Origin: Bog-473 sp963730395
GTDB lineage: Bacteria > Actinomycetota > Acidimicrobiia > Acidimicrobiales > RAAP-2
Length of the DNA: 64,000 nucleotides
Reading direction: 5' to 3'
Assembly (NCBI GenBank): GCA_963730395.1
Contig: CAVSSK010000007.1
Span: 124,001 to 188,000, forward strand
Shown here: in pieces, positions 54,485-62,355 of the stretch
Position numbering within the stretch: position 1 is the first letter of the stretch
Layout of the letters: each line of letters opens with the position of its first letter
Notes under the pieces: generated by a model
The model's input: the letters and a program-made list of their open reading frames with translations, nothing else
The model's database searches: none
Told to the model about the DNA's origin: nothing
Position numbers and translations under genes: made by a program

Positions 54485-54913
54485 TCAGAAGCGCTCCATG
54501 TCCAAGAGACGTTCCTCGTAGGCGTAGGCGAGTACCCCGCCGACTACTGGAGCCGACAATTCGTCGTTCATCAGCCTTTGCACTGGTTCGGTCGAGGCCT
54601 CTCGTCGACGTTCTCGCTCCTGTAATTGCGCCTCATCGAGATTTTCCAGACGAACCACGCGCTCGCGCAAGCCCGAGGTCTCGCGTTCCACCGTCTCTTG
54701 CGCCGTGTCGCGAGCGACGCGGGCCACCTCGACGAGGACCCTCCGCTGCAAAAGCGCGATCACAAGGACAAGACCAACAGCCGTACCGACTCCAATGAGC
54801 GCGTCAGAGAAGGCTGCCTTGTGGAATCCTCCAACGGATAGTCCGGCGACGATCACGCCAAGTCCGATAACGGTTGCGGGGACCGCCACCTTCCAGTTGA
54901 TTCGCTCAAGCAT
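54485..54913 (-). CDS. Two-helix membrane protein with coiled coil
   Basis: A 142-aa membrane protein. From ATG 54913 (MLERINWKV) there are two transmembrane helices (VAVPATVIGLGVIVAGLSVG; ALIGVGTAVGLVLVIALLQ). A charged coiled-coil helix of about 60 residues follows (ARDTAQETVERETSGLRERV and ENLDEAQLQERERRREASTE), then LSAPVVGGVLAYAYEERLL at the end. The layout resembles small membrane-anchor or membrane-effector subunits found with defence genes, but there is no family match I can name. It lies 116 bases downstream of the DUF4365-like gene on the same strand. Confidence 0.7.
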   Translation of the reverse strand: MLERINWKVAVPATVIGLGVIVAGLSVGGFHKAAFSDALIGVGTAVGLVLVIALLQRRVLVEVARVARDTAQETVERETSGLRERVVRLENLDEAQLQERERRREASTEPVQRLMNDELSAPVVGGVLAYAYEERLLDMERF

Positions 54914-55029
54914 TGGTCGCCAACCTCTCGGTGGAGGCCGCAACAGTCTCGACCCGATCGCAGCGGCTTGCGGAAATGCGCATGGCTCGTCGTCGAGCGA
55001 CCCAAATCCGCTGCTGGGCACCAGCAATA

Positions 55030-56136
55030 TTACCCGTACTGATAGTTGATCGATTTCCAGTGCAGGTATTCCTGGAAGTCAAGGTAGACCAAGGTGGCCA
55101 CGAGGACGTTGTAAGCGATGCTGGAAAGCCCTTGCGGCACGTCGCAACGTGTAGCGAACGCCTGCCGGTATGGGAATAGGTATTCCATATCTGAGGCGTT
55201 GGAAAAGACGAGCACACGGTTGATGCGGGTTGCGTCCCATTCCGCGAGCAGATCCGGCAATCCCTCAGAAAGCGTAACCGCGTCGGCAATGTGGCTGTGG
55301 ATGAAAACCGCGACACGACCGAGAGCAGAAAACCATTGTCCCTCGCTCCGCGGCTCGGATACGTCGCCGCCAAAACCATATTCGATACTACCGGCGAACG
55401 GGTACTCATATGTGGTGTGCAGTGTTCCGGTAAGGACACGCAGTCGGTGGCCGTGATCGCCGACGTTCTCCAGGACACGAGAGGGGTCAAACTCGGTTAC
55501 GTCCCGCAATAAGTGCGCGTCGAGCAGTCCGTCAACGAGCCGTGCGAACACGTCAGGGTCGAGCTGGGCCAGTTCACATCGTAGAGGATCCAGGCGGTGG
55601 CCAAGTGGCCGACCTCGAAAGGCCGGTCCGTCAATGCGCATTGACCGATGCGCCACCATCGCATCGAGCTTTGCTGCATTGAGGACTGCGTCAGCTGCTA
55701 TTCGTACTGTGATCTCCACTTGGTCCCCAAAGCGGCCGGGCGCGAGGAAGTCGACACCCCATTGGCGTTCGACGATGTCGCGGGCATCCTCAGCTAAGAA
55801 CTCACCGGTCGCCTCGATGTAGACGACGAGATACGTCGCTTCGGGCGACGCATACCAGAAACGTAGGTCGTCCAGTCGGATGGAAAGCGCAGCGTAGCCC
55901 TGCGCGGTGAGCTTCTCGGCGCTCAGGGTCCTGGTGTGAATACCTTTGAGCTGAAACCACACTTTGACGCCGCTGAGCTCCAGAGTCCCGAGTTTGTTGA
56001 GCATGATGCCGACGTCGATTCGAGCCCGGTCACGCTTGAAATGTGCCAGCAGTCCACGTTGTCGGACCAATTGCTCGAACCTCAAGGTGTAGTCGTCTTC
56101 GAACATCTCCTCGGGCAGCATCTGAGGTCCAGGCAT
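55030..56136 (-). CDS. DUF4365-like protein, putative QxK-type nuclease
   Basis: A 368-aa protein. The N-terminal 125 residues resemble DUF4365. A basic helix (FKRDRARIDVGIMLNKLGTL, with Asp 41) is followed by strands carrying Gln 62 and Lys 64 in KVWFQLKGIHT, then SIRLDDLRFWYASPEATYLV and VYIEATGEFL. The D...QxK arrangement is a known variant of the PD-(D/E)XK nuclease active site. The C-terminal 240 residues are not recognised. ATG 56136 (MPGPQMLPEE) is chosen over an upstream start that adds an Arg-rich tail. In the operon with the TIR protein it would be a DNA- or RNA-cleaving component; that is inference. Confidence 0.7.
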   Translation of the reverse strand: MPGPQMLPEEMFEDDYTLRFEQLVRQRGLLAHFKRDRARIDVGIMLNKLGTLELSGVKVWFQLKGIHTRTLSAEKLTAQGYAALSIRLDDLRFWYASPEATYLVVYIEATGEFLAEDARDIVERQWGVDFLAPGRFGDQVEITVRIAADAVLNAAKLDAMVAHRSMRIDGPAFRGRPLGHRLDPLRCELAQLDPDVFARLVDGLLDAHLLRDVTEFDPSRVLENVGDHGHRLRVLTGTLHTTYEYPFAGSIEYGFGGDVSEPRSEGQWFSALGRVAVFIHSHIADAVTLSEGLPDLLAEWDATRINRVLVFSNASDMEYLFPYRQAFATRCDVPQGLSSIAYNVLVATLVYLDFQEYLHWKSINYQYG

Positions 56137-56256
56137 CGCCACTTCCCTAGCAGATCGCCTGGCGGTCCGTCTCACGGCGGTCGATGTAGAGAGAGATGGG
56201 CACTGAGGCTGGGAATCCGATCGCCTGGGAGGGCTTGATTCGGTTGAATACCTCCT

Positions 56257-58083
56257 TTATGCCTGCTTGTCGGTTGAAGTCCTTATCCTTAAATGCTCGA
56301 CGATCTCGTCGTAGGCGGCCTGAACCCGTGGACGCATTCGTGGCGGCCGGTAGAGATTCGGATCCCACGGAAACGTCTCGAGGAGGTAGTTGCGCAGAGA
56401 TACCTCGGCTAAGTCCGACTGCTTCCACCCATCGAGAACTGTGAGCATCGAGTGACCGTGGTGGGCCAAGCCCTCGAGACACTCCAGATCCCCGATATCG
56501 ATGACACACAACCGCCGAACCCCGATCTGGACCAGCAGACCGTTGCTTGCGCAGTATTCGTCTATATATCTGCAAGTGATCGGTGAGACGGGAAAGCCCT
56601 CACCAGTCACTACAACCGGCTGAATAGGTCTGGTCGCCGATCCGGTCGGAATCAGCTTTCCGAGATCAGCGGTCAATGATTGAACCGTGTCGTTGAGTTG
56701 GCGGACCTTCTTGAAGACGGATGCCTCCATGTCTCTGTCGAAGGATGCCCGCAACCCTGAGATCCGAGTCGGCACGGTCAGTCGATGACTGACGATCTCG
56801 AAAACCCCGATGTCGTCGCCTAAGTCGATAACCACGTCGGCATTACTCCCGTTCGGATAGGCGCGTTCAACGTCGTCTTCATCGAAGAAGGTCTTCCGAC
56901 CCGACAGGTCGGTCGGGGCGTGAGGTCGCAAATCCTCGATGGCCATGGCCTCGACCATGTCGCCCCAAGCTTGGGTCCAATGCTGTCGGGCCAGTTCGTC
57001 TTGCGCCTTGAGGTGGTCGTGCACGAGCCAATAGAGGCCCGACGTGAATTTGTCGAACAGGAACCGCCCATCGAGCACCACCAACGCGTTGTCGAGCTGG
57101 AGTACGGGATGTGCCTGGAGAAACAGAAAGTCCCACTTCGACCGAGGGGGAGTTTGGCATTGGGCTGCGAGTTCATCGATCGTCGCCGCCACCAACTGTC
57201 GGAATGATTCCTTAGTCTGATCGGGCAGATCGGAGTTGAAATCATCGAGGAGTCTGGCTGGCTGACCGGGCTTCCAGCCAAGAAAATGAGCGTACAGAGC
57301 CATCCCGAGCGCCAAAACGTCTTTGACCGACAGGCCGGTGGCGGCTTCTAGAAGTTCCCCGGGGGTGTTGCCGTCAAGGATCGAGGTGACTAGCGGAGCG
57401 TACTCCCGCCACAAGCGCAGTTGGCGATCCAGAACGGAGTAGATGTCGTCTTGGTCGTGGAACGTCTGATTGCGCACCATGTCGAGAGCCAAGTCCTCGG
57501 GGAAACCAACCAGTGTCGGGCCGTCGGACGTTCGTTCATCTTCAATTTGGTTCACTGCCGCAATGGCGTGAGACAACATGACCATGGCCATGTGCGGCGG
57601 GACCTTTTGGCGCGGTTCGGCTGGTTCGGGCTGTGACAAGACGAGTCTCGTGGCGGCGAGGACAAGCTGGCGGTCAAGGAAGGACCGCCGGCCTTCATGC
57701 TGGTGCATGGCGTTGTCGAAGTTGGTTACGTATTGGGCTCCCAGCTGACTGAGGAACGTCCGGAATCCTTCGACCAACTCTTGCATCAGGACGGGTTGAG
57801 CGATGGTCGACGCCAGCTCGGCGAGAACCTGAAGCATCTCCTCCCGGTTGTTGTTGCTCGACAGCACCTCGATGGCGCGGCGATGTTCGTCCTGCCGAGA
57901 GTCAGCGTGTGCTGCCGGGAAGTAGTCCTCGGTTGTGATCTGGACTCCCATGTACCGCATCACACCAGCCGAACCGCTCGTCGCAGGGATCAGAGATCCA
58001 GCGGACGTCACCGCCAAGAGCCCAGTTCCCCGATCAATGTTGGCGGCAGACGATACTCGAACGATCTCGTCAATCTCATCCAT
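56257..58083 (-). CDS. 608-aa uncharacterised protein with degenerate nuclease-like core
   Basis: A large soluble protein I cannot place in a family. Residues 1-350 are mainly helical (MLQVLAELASTIAQPVLMQE, LSVKDVLALGMALYAHFLGW). Residues about 330-460 contain LVVLDGRFLFDKFTSGLYWL and then NADVVIDLGDDIGVFEIVSH with Asp 416 and Glu 429. These are followed after 25 residues by SVFKKVRQLND. This order looks like a PD-(D/E)XK core, except that the usual ExK is E429-I-V431, so it may be inactive or use another Lys. A strand-rich end follows (GLLVQIGVRRLCVIDIGDLE). It lies 59 bases downstream of the TIR gene and probably acts with it. Confidence 0.7.
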   Translation of the reverse strand: MDEIDEIVRVSSAANIDRGTGLLAVTSAGSLIPATSGSAGVMRYMGVQITTEDYFPAAHADSRQDEHRRAIEVLSSNNNREEMLQVLAELASTIAQPVLMQELVEGFRTFLSQLGAQYVTNFDNAMHQHEGRRSFLDRQLVLAATRLVLSQPEPAEPRQKVPPHMAMVMLSHAIAAVNQIEDERTSDGPTLVGFPEDLALDMVRNQTFHDQDDIYSVLDRQLRLWREYAPLVTSILDGNTPGELLEAATGLSVKDVLALGMALYAHFLGWKPGQPARLLDDFNSDLPDQTKESFRQLVAATIDELAAQCQTPPRSKWDFLFLQAHPVLQLDNALVVLDGRFLFDKFTSGLYWLVHDHLKAQDELARQHWTQAWGDMVEAMAIEDLRPHAPTDLSGRKTFFDEDDVERAYPNGSNADVVIDLGDDIGVFEIVSHRLTVPTRISGLRASFDRDMEASVFKKVRQLNDTVQSLTADLGKLIPTGSATRPIQPVVVTGEGFPVSPITCRYIDEYCASNGLLVQIGVRRLCVIDIGDLECLEGLAHHGHSMLTVLDGWKQSDLAEVSLRNYLLETFPWDPNLYRPPRMRPRVQAAYDEIVEHLRIRTSTDKQA

Positions 58084-58142
58084 CGAGTCAGTGTCCTATC
58101 TGCCGTGCAAAGTCATTCGGCGAGCGCGGACTCGGGGTCTCG

Positions 58143-59474
58143 CTATCGAGACGCTCGGGGTGGAAGGGTGCGACCGTGGCGCTGCAGGGTGCGGATGACG
58201 ATTGGTTCGGCGACGTGCCCGACGAGCTGGTCGTTGACCGACCAAGCCTCCGCAATGGCGTCGAGGATTGGGGACGTTAAGTGTCCGATCTCGTCCAGTC
58301 GGAGGGCCGCTTCCTTGGCAGCGACATAACTTGTCGCGCCTCGCAAAGACGCAACCAGCCGTTTGGTCAGGTTTGGACCAAACGGGGCGATTGTGCACAG
58401 CCACACGAGAATCCGTGACGCTGTGGTCCTCGCCGACGAACCATCGCCAGCGGATGCCTGAAAATGACCGGAGAATCCAGTGGGGTCTTCCCCGAGACGA
58501 ACCATCAAAGTCGGAATGCCTCGACCTAGGGCCCAACCAATTTCCTGTTGTGTCCAGACTCTTTGCGAGAACCCGGGGTGGAGCAGTCCGACAAGGACAT
58601 CGGACGTGTTGAGGGCATACTCAATCTCGTCTTGCCACACACGGGACGGCTCAATCATCGTATGCGCAACGAATCCATCGACACCGAGTTCACGCAGCAC
58701 TCCGCAGACGTCCTCGGTGAACTTGCAGTGCTCGTGTATGTGCGAGAGGAAAACGCGAATATGGTTTGCCCGCCAGAGTCGCTCCTCGGGGGACTCTGGG
58801 TCGCCAGCGTCTAATGCATCATGCCCTGCATCGTATTCATAGGCGTCGCCTGTATAGGACGCTATGCCAAGAGAAAGGGCTGATCGAAGGCCGTCTTCCT
58901 GTAGTGCCAACTTCTCTTGGGCCTGACGCTGCAGGACCGCCCAAAGGTCATCGGGCGACTCCACTAGGCGGTACTCGAGTAACGCACCCCGGAAAATGTC
59001 GAACTGCCAACTACCTTCTTGTTCGTTGCCACCGCCGATGAGTCCTGGGACGAGCCGGATAGTCGCGTGCGCCCGTTCTACGGCATTACTCGTCCAGCCA
59101 TACTCGTCGGCCAGTGCTTCAGAGTCGATCGTTGCGTCATCTCGGAGTCGCTTCTTCCGATCGACGCACACGACGACCAGATCGAACATGGTCTTGCAGG
59201 TGATTGGTGCCGTTCGCGCTTCGAATAAGCCGAGACCCGTCAGAGATAACTCCTCGGCGGTCCACACCCCGCCCAGTACTGAAGGCATTCGAAAAACCTC
59301 GTTCAGGTCGAACGAGGCATCCGCATCGGCGGCTTCGTAGGCGAAGGTATCGAAGCTCACCCATTTTGCGTCCGTCTCAAATTCAGCTGCCGTTCGACGA
59401 ATGAGCGCCCGGAGGTTGTCGCTGACACCCAGGCGGTCGAGAAAGTCGTCAGCTGGACCTGCGGTGATGACCAC
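58143..59474 (-). CDS. TIR-domain protein with uncharacterised N-terminal region
   Basis: A 443-aa protein from GTG 59474. Residues 1-225 are an unrecognised region (helical, with DTFAYEAADADASFDLNEVF and TIRLVPGLIGGGNEQEGSWQ). Residues about 237-335 are a TIR domain: HIRVFLSHIHEHCKFTEDVC, RELGVDGFVAHTMIEPS, then VWQDEIEYALNTSDVLVGLL with the putative catalytic Glu 283, and FSQRVWTQQEIGWALGRGIP. The C-terminal 100 residues are helical. Bacterial TIR domains of this kind are NADases or produce nucleotide signals in antiphage systems. The neighbouring nuclease-like genes on a mobile element point to defence. Confidence 0.85.
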   Translation of the reverse strand: MVITAGPADDFLDRLGVSDNLRALIRRTAAEFETDAKWVSFDTFAYEAADADASFDLNEVFRMPSVLGGVWTAEELSLTGLGLFEARTAPITCKTMFDLVVVCVDRKKRLRDDATIDSEALADEYGWTSNAVERAHATIRLVPGLIGGGNEQEGSWQFDIFRGALLEYRLVESPDDLWAVLQRQAQEKLALQEDGLRSALSLGIASYTGDAYEYDAGHDALDAGDPESPEERLWRANHIRVFLSHIHEHCKFTEDVCGVLRELGVDGFVAHTMIEPSRVWQDEIEYALNTSDVLVGLLHPGFSQRVWTQQEIGWALGRGIPTLMVRLGEDPTGFSGHFQASAGDGSSARTTASRILVWLCTIAPFGPNLTKRLVASLRGATSYVAAKEAALRLDEIGHLTSPILDAIAEAWSVNDQLVGHVAEPIVIRTLQRHGRTLPPRASR

Positions 59475-59608
59475 AGCTCTCTCCCCTCAGGCCGGTGCGG
59501 ATCGCCACAGACCGAACATACGTTCGTAGCCAGTCGGTGTCAACAGCGCCGACCTGCTATCGGAGCGAGCCCAAACCCAATAGCGGGACCTGCTCGCGTC
59601 TCAAGGCC

Positions 59609-60266
59609 TCAGCTGGCGCGAGTTGGGCGTTCCTTCGCGGCGCCGCTGCGAAGTTGCTGCAGGAGAGCCCGTTCATCGCTGTGGAGGAGCTCGGAGAGTC
59701 GTCCGTCGCGCGCCTTACTGCTCGGGAGGCGCTCGGCGAGTAGGGCCAGGTTGCCCTCGCTGTGCTCGAGTTGCAGGCGCAATTCGGTCTCGTTCGGCGC
59801 CGATGGTCTTCGACCCAGCATTTGCCGCGGACAATTCGCGTTCGAGCTCATCGATTCGTCGTTCGAGTCGTTCGATCCTGCGCCGAGCCCAGGACCCATC
59901 GCTCTCTTTGGTCTGGTTCCCCTTGGTCACGGTCTGGACGACTTGGACGAGAAGAGCGGCCGCCACCGCGTCATAGTCCATAGCCGTGTCCTCTGGATCC
60001 ATGCTGTCCGCGATCGATTCTTGATCGGTTCCCGCCTGAGACGCTTGTTCGACCCCTGCGATGCGATAGGTCCGCTTGCCTTTGACCTCTCGTCTCAGCT
60101 GGCCAGCCCGATCCATGTTCGAGATCAGCTGAGTGAAGTTTGCCTCAGAACCTTCATAGCCGAGCGCCTCTCGTAGTTTGGCCGTCGCCTTACCCGATGG
60201 ATCTTCTAATGGCCCATGTTGGGCGAGGTACTGCACGACCTGCTGGCGGATGTGGCTATGCGACAA
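59609..60266 (-). CDS. Winged-helix protein with long coiled coil, one frameshift
   Basis: About 218 aa. A TTG start at 60266 has AAGGAGAC just upstream. Residues 1-70 form a winged helix (SHIRQQVVQYLAQHGPLED, EANFTQLISNMDRAGQLRRE, VKGKRTYRI). A central Asp/Ala-rich segment leads to a coiled coil (RRRIERLERRIDELERELSA). An indel near 59810 moves coding to the frame reading NETELRLQLEHSEGNLALLA and LSELLHSDERALLQQLRSG, ending at 59609. It is the first gene of the leftward cargo operon, 134 bases before the TIR gene. It could be its regulator or a DNA-sensing subunit. Confidence 0.68.
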
Positions 60267-60878
60267 GACCGTCTCCTTACGATTGCCCGAGCAGTGCTCA
60301 CGTGGCTGACGAATCGAGCGAGTGAAGCAAGGTCGATGTTGTGACCTCGGAAGTCATAGTGCTCACTCAACGCACCAGCGTATCGTCTCTTGTGCGTGAC
60401 CTGGTCACGCCGATGCGCGATTTGTGTCCGATCTGCGAATCGATCGGAGCGGCCACATGTCCTTGCTGCCCCGTGCTGTGCGAAGTCGTTAGTTGCCCGA
60501 TCGGCGAAACAGATGACCTGGATCGCGGTACTCAATGCTGATCCCGCGCGGGCTGCCACTTGATCGTCTACAGACTTCAAAGCGATCTCCTCTGACTCCT
60601 GGCGTTGCGACAGAGTCCCCTCGGAGTCATCCGCTGCGTCGTGACGCCGATATGTCCTGTCTTCCCCTCACGTGTATGGCGGTGCTTTCGGTCCCATCGT
60701 GCGCCCCGTCGTCTCGGCCGCAACGGCGGCAGCGAAACTGGCGTCGGCGTTCGCTGCGCTCACTGACCTTCGGTCCCGCCGCAACTTTCGAGCCGACCCT
60801 GCGGGCAACCGTTGCCCCCTCGCCTTCCCGGTTCGCGTGTCGTGCCCGTAAGCACCACACACGAAAGGAAACCACAAC
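60267..60878. other. 612-base region between cargo operon and ssb, no supported gene
   Basis: This stretch holds the divergent promoters of the leftward cargo operon and of ssb. Short open frames (for example 60341-60541 plus with many Cys, and 60206-60580 minus) lack start signals and convincing composition. Near 60740-60760 the sequence GCGTTCGCTGCGCTCACTGACC resembles a stretch in the ardC leader. The last bases, ACACGAAAGGAAACCACAAC, include the ssb ribosome-binding site AAAGGAA. Confidence 0.4.
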
Positions 60879-61274
60879 ATGAATACCGTCACCATCACAG
60901 GAAACCTGACTCGAGAGCCAGAGATCCGCTACACCAAAGAGGGTCAAGCTACGACCCAGCTCGGTGTGGCAGTCAACCGTCGCTGGCAGGACCGGACCAC
61001 CGCCGAATGGCAGGAGTCGACGTCGTTCTTCGACATCGTCTGCTGGCGGGACCTGGCCGAGAACGTGGCCCTCAGTCTCACCAAGGGCATGCGGGTCATC
61101 GTCACCGGTCGACTCGAGCAGCGCAGCTGGGAGACCGACGAAGGCGAGCACCGCTCCAAGGTCGAACTGACGGCCGACGAGATCGGTGTGAGCCTGCGCT
61201 TCGCCACTGCCGATGTCCATCGGATTGAGCGCCGTGGCGCAGAGGTCGAGACCCACGAGGTCGAGACCTTCTAG
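60879..61274 (+). CDS. ssb: Single-stranded DNA-binding protein
   Basis: A 131-aa SSB with one OB fold: MNTVTITGNLTREPEIRYTK, GVAVNRRWQDRT, FFDIVCWRDLAENVALSLTK and RVIVTGRLEQRSWETDEGEH. It lacks the long Gly-rich linker and the acidic tip of chromosomal SSB, which is common in mobile-element copies. It should coat the transferred strand after entry. AAAGGAA lies about seven bases before ATG 60879. A strong hairpin follows directly. Confidence 0.95.
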   Translation: MNTVTITGNLTREPEIRYTKEGQATTQLGVAVNRRWQDRTTAEWQESTSFFDIVCWRDLAENVALSLTKGMRVIVTGRLEQRSWETDEGEHRSKVELTADEIGVSLRFATADVHRIERRGAEVETHEVETF

Positions 61275-61285
61275 CCAAAGCGAGC

Positions 61286-61311
61286 GGGCCGGGGGACCGA
61301 TCCCCCGGCCC
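61286..61311 (+). terminator. GC-rich hairpin after ssb, likely terminator
   Basis: GGGCCGGGGGA (61286-61296), loop CCGA, and TCCCCCGGCCC (61301-61311) make a perfect 11-bp stem 12 bases after the ssb stop. No T tract follows, as is usual in high-GC actinobacteria. Confidence 0.75.
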
Positions 61312-61325
61312 TTCGCAACGGTGTC

Positions 61326-61362
61326 GGGTGACGTTCATCCACTACTCCGTGGAACGTCACCC
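61326..61362. repeat. Long inverted repeat of the GGGTGACGTTC motif
   Basis: GGGTGACGTTC (61326-61336) and GAACGTCACCC (61352-61362) are perfect 11-base inverted arms around 15 bases. The same arm occurs at 40302 (inverted) and 40546. It lies between the ssb terminator and the gene at 61619, where it could be an operator for the right-hand transfer operon. Confidence 0.7.
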
Positions 61363-61618
61363 TGACGGGCGACGGCGCTGTCTGGGACAGGTGGACCGGC
61401 GCCGATCGGCCTCAAGCGGGCGCTGCGGGGCGCCGCCATGCTGCCAGCCGGCTCCGCCGTCGCCTCGGAGCCTCGGCTCTGGCAGCGGGCTTCGCTTCCT
61501 CGCTCGGTGCCCGCCGCTTGACCCCGCCCGGACTGGCCGGTCCTTTGCGCACTCAGCGGAGCAAGGAAGGGCCTTGCTCCGCTCCGAGGAGCCGGGCCGA
61601 GACGATGAAGGAGACACC
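61363..61618. other. Structured leader upstream of the gene at 61619
   Basis: No gene is supported here. The stretch is rich in overlapping inverted repeats, such as GCCAGCCGGCTCCG facing CGGAGCCTCGGCTCTGGC at about 61442-61486, and AGCGGAGCAAGGAAGGGCC facing GGGCCTTGCTCCGCT at about 61554-61583. Such structure upstream of early transfer genes can matter when the DNA is single-stranded. It ends with the AAGGAG site of the next gene. Confidence 0.45.
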
Positions 61619-62068
61619 ATGACCGCAGTCATCACCGCCAGCCGCTGGCACGCCACCCACCCCGACTACAAGTCCGGCAGCCCGGAGGCAGGCACCGCCG
61701 GCATTCTTCGCCTCACCACGGACCTCGGAACTGTCCTCGTCCCGACCGAGATCGTGGACCGCCCTCGCCTGTTCGCCTTCGGCCCGCTCGTGGCCACCCC
61801 CGGCGCTCTTCGGGCACTGGCCGCAGAGGGCGCAGACCCGGCCCGGCTGCTCGCCCGCCACGGTGCCGGCGACTGGGGTTCCCTCTGTGCCGAGGATCAC
61901 GACGCCAACGACGAGGCCGTGCGCAGCGGGGCACGGATCCTCAGCGCTTACGACATCGGGTCCACCCGCCTGTGGATCATCACTGACGCCGAGACCGACG
62001 GCCCGGCGGGCCCTACGGGCGTCCGCCCCCGCTACGCCACCACCCTGCTCCTGCCGAGCGAATACTGA
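61619..62068 (+). CDS. Conserved plasmid/ICE-associated protein, unknown function
   Basis: A 149-aa soluble protein. The C-terminal half reads ARHGAGDWGSLCAEDHDAND, then EAVRSGARILSAYDIGSTRL with WIITDAETDG and TTLLLPSEY at the end. This GDWG, D-x-x-x-N, LSAY and WIIT set is familiar from a small plasmid-related family found on many conjugative elements, with no known function. AAGGAG (61608-61613) precedes ATG 61619. It is followed by a terminator hairpin and then the relaxase gene. Confidence 0.75.
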   Translation: MTAVITASRWHATHPDYKSGSPEAGTAGILRLTTDLGTVLVPTEIVDRPRLFAFGPLVATPGALRALAAEGADPARLLARHGAGDWGSLCAEDHDANDEAVRSGARILSAYDIGSTRLWIITDAETDGPAGPTGVRPRYATTLLLPSEY

Positions 62069-62108
62069 GGGCTAAACCCGAGTCCGCCGGGCCAGCGCCC
62101 GCACGCCA

Positions 62109-62137
62109 CGAAGCCCCCTTCCTCGAAGGGGGCTTCG
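62109..62137 (+). terminator. Rho-independent-like terminator
   Basis: CGAAGCCCCC (62109-62118) and GGGGGCTTCG (62128-62137) form a perfect 10-bp stem with a nine-base loop, followed by TTCTGT. It lies 41 bases after the stop at 62068. Confidence 0.82.
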
Positions 62138-62276
62138 TTCTGTCCCTTCCATCGGCTCCGCCGGGCCTGTACGTACGCTTCCACACCTGTGCACCAAGGG
62201 TGCTCTCCGCCCTGCGGGCGGAATGCCTCGCCATTGCCGAGTCGAGGTGTCCCTGGTCGATTGCCCCACGTCGAAA

Positions 62277-62300
62277 GGGATGACGTTCGAGGTGACGTCC
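62277..62300 (+). repeat. Tandem TGACGTTC/TGACGTCC site upstream of the relaxase gene
   Basis: GGGATGACGTTC and AGGTGACGTCC lie 56-79 bases before the relaxase ATG. The 20 bases 62281-62300 match 40549-40568 at 18 of 20 positions. This is a candidate operator for the relaxase gene or part of the origin of transfer, which in MobF elements is usually close to the relaxase gene. Confidence 0.6.
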
Positions 62301-62355
62301 CTGCGGACGATTCGAGCATGGATCGGCCCGATCGAGCCCACCGGTCGGGCCGGCC

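Noticed and set aside
60206..60580. 124-codon minus-strand open frame between the cargo operon and ssb
   Set aside because: Weak start, no motif, and overlap with the winged-helix gene start; not enough support.
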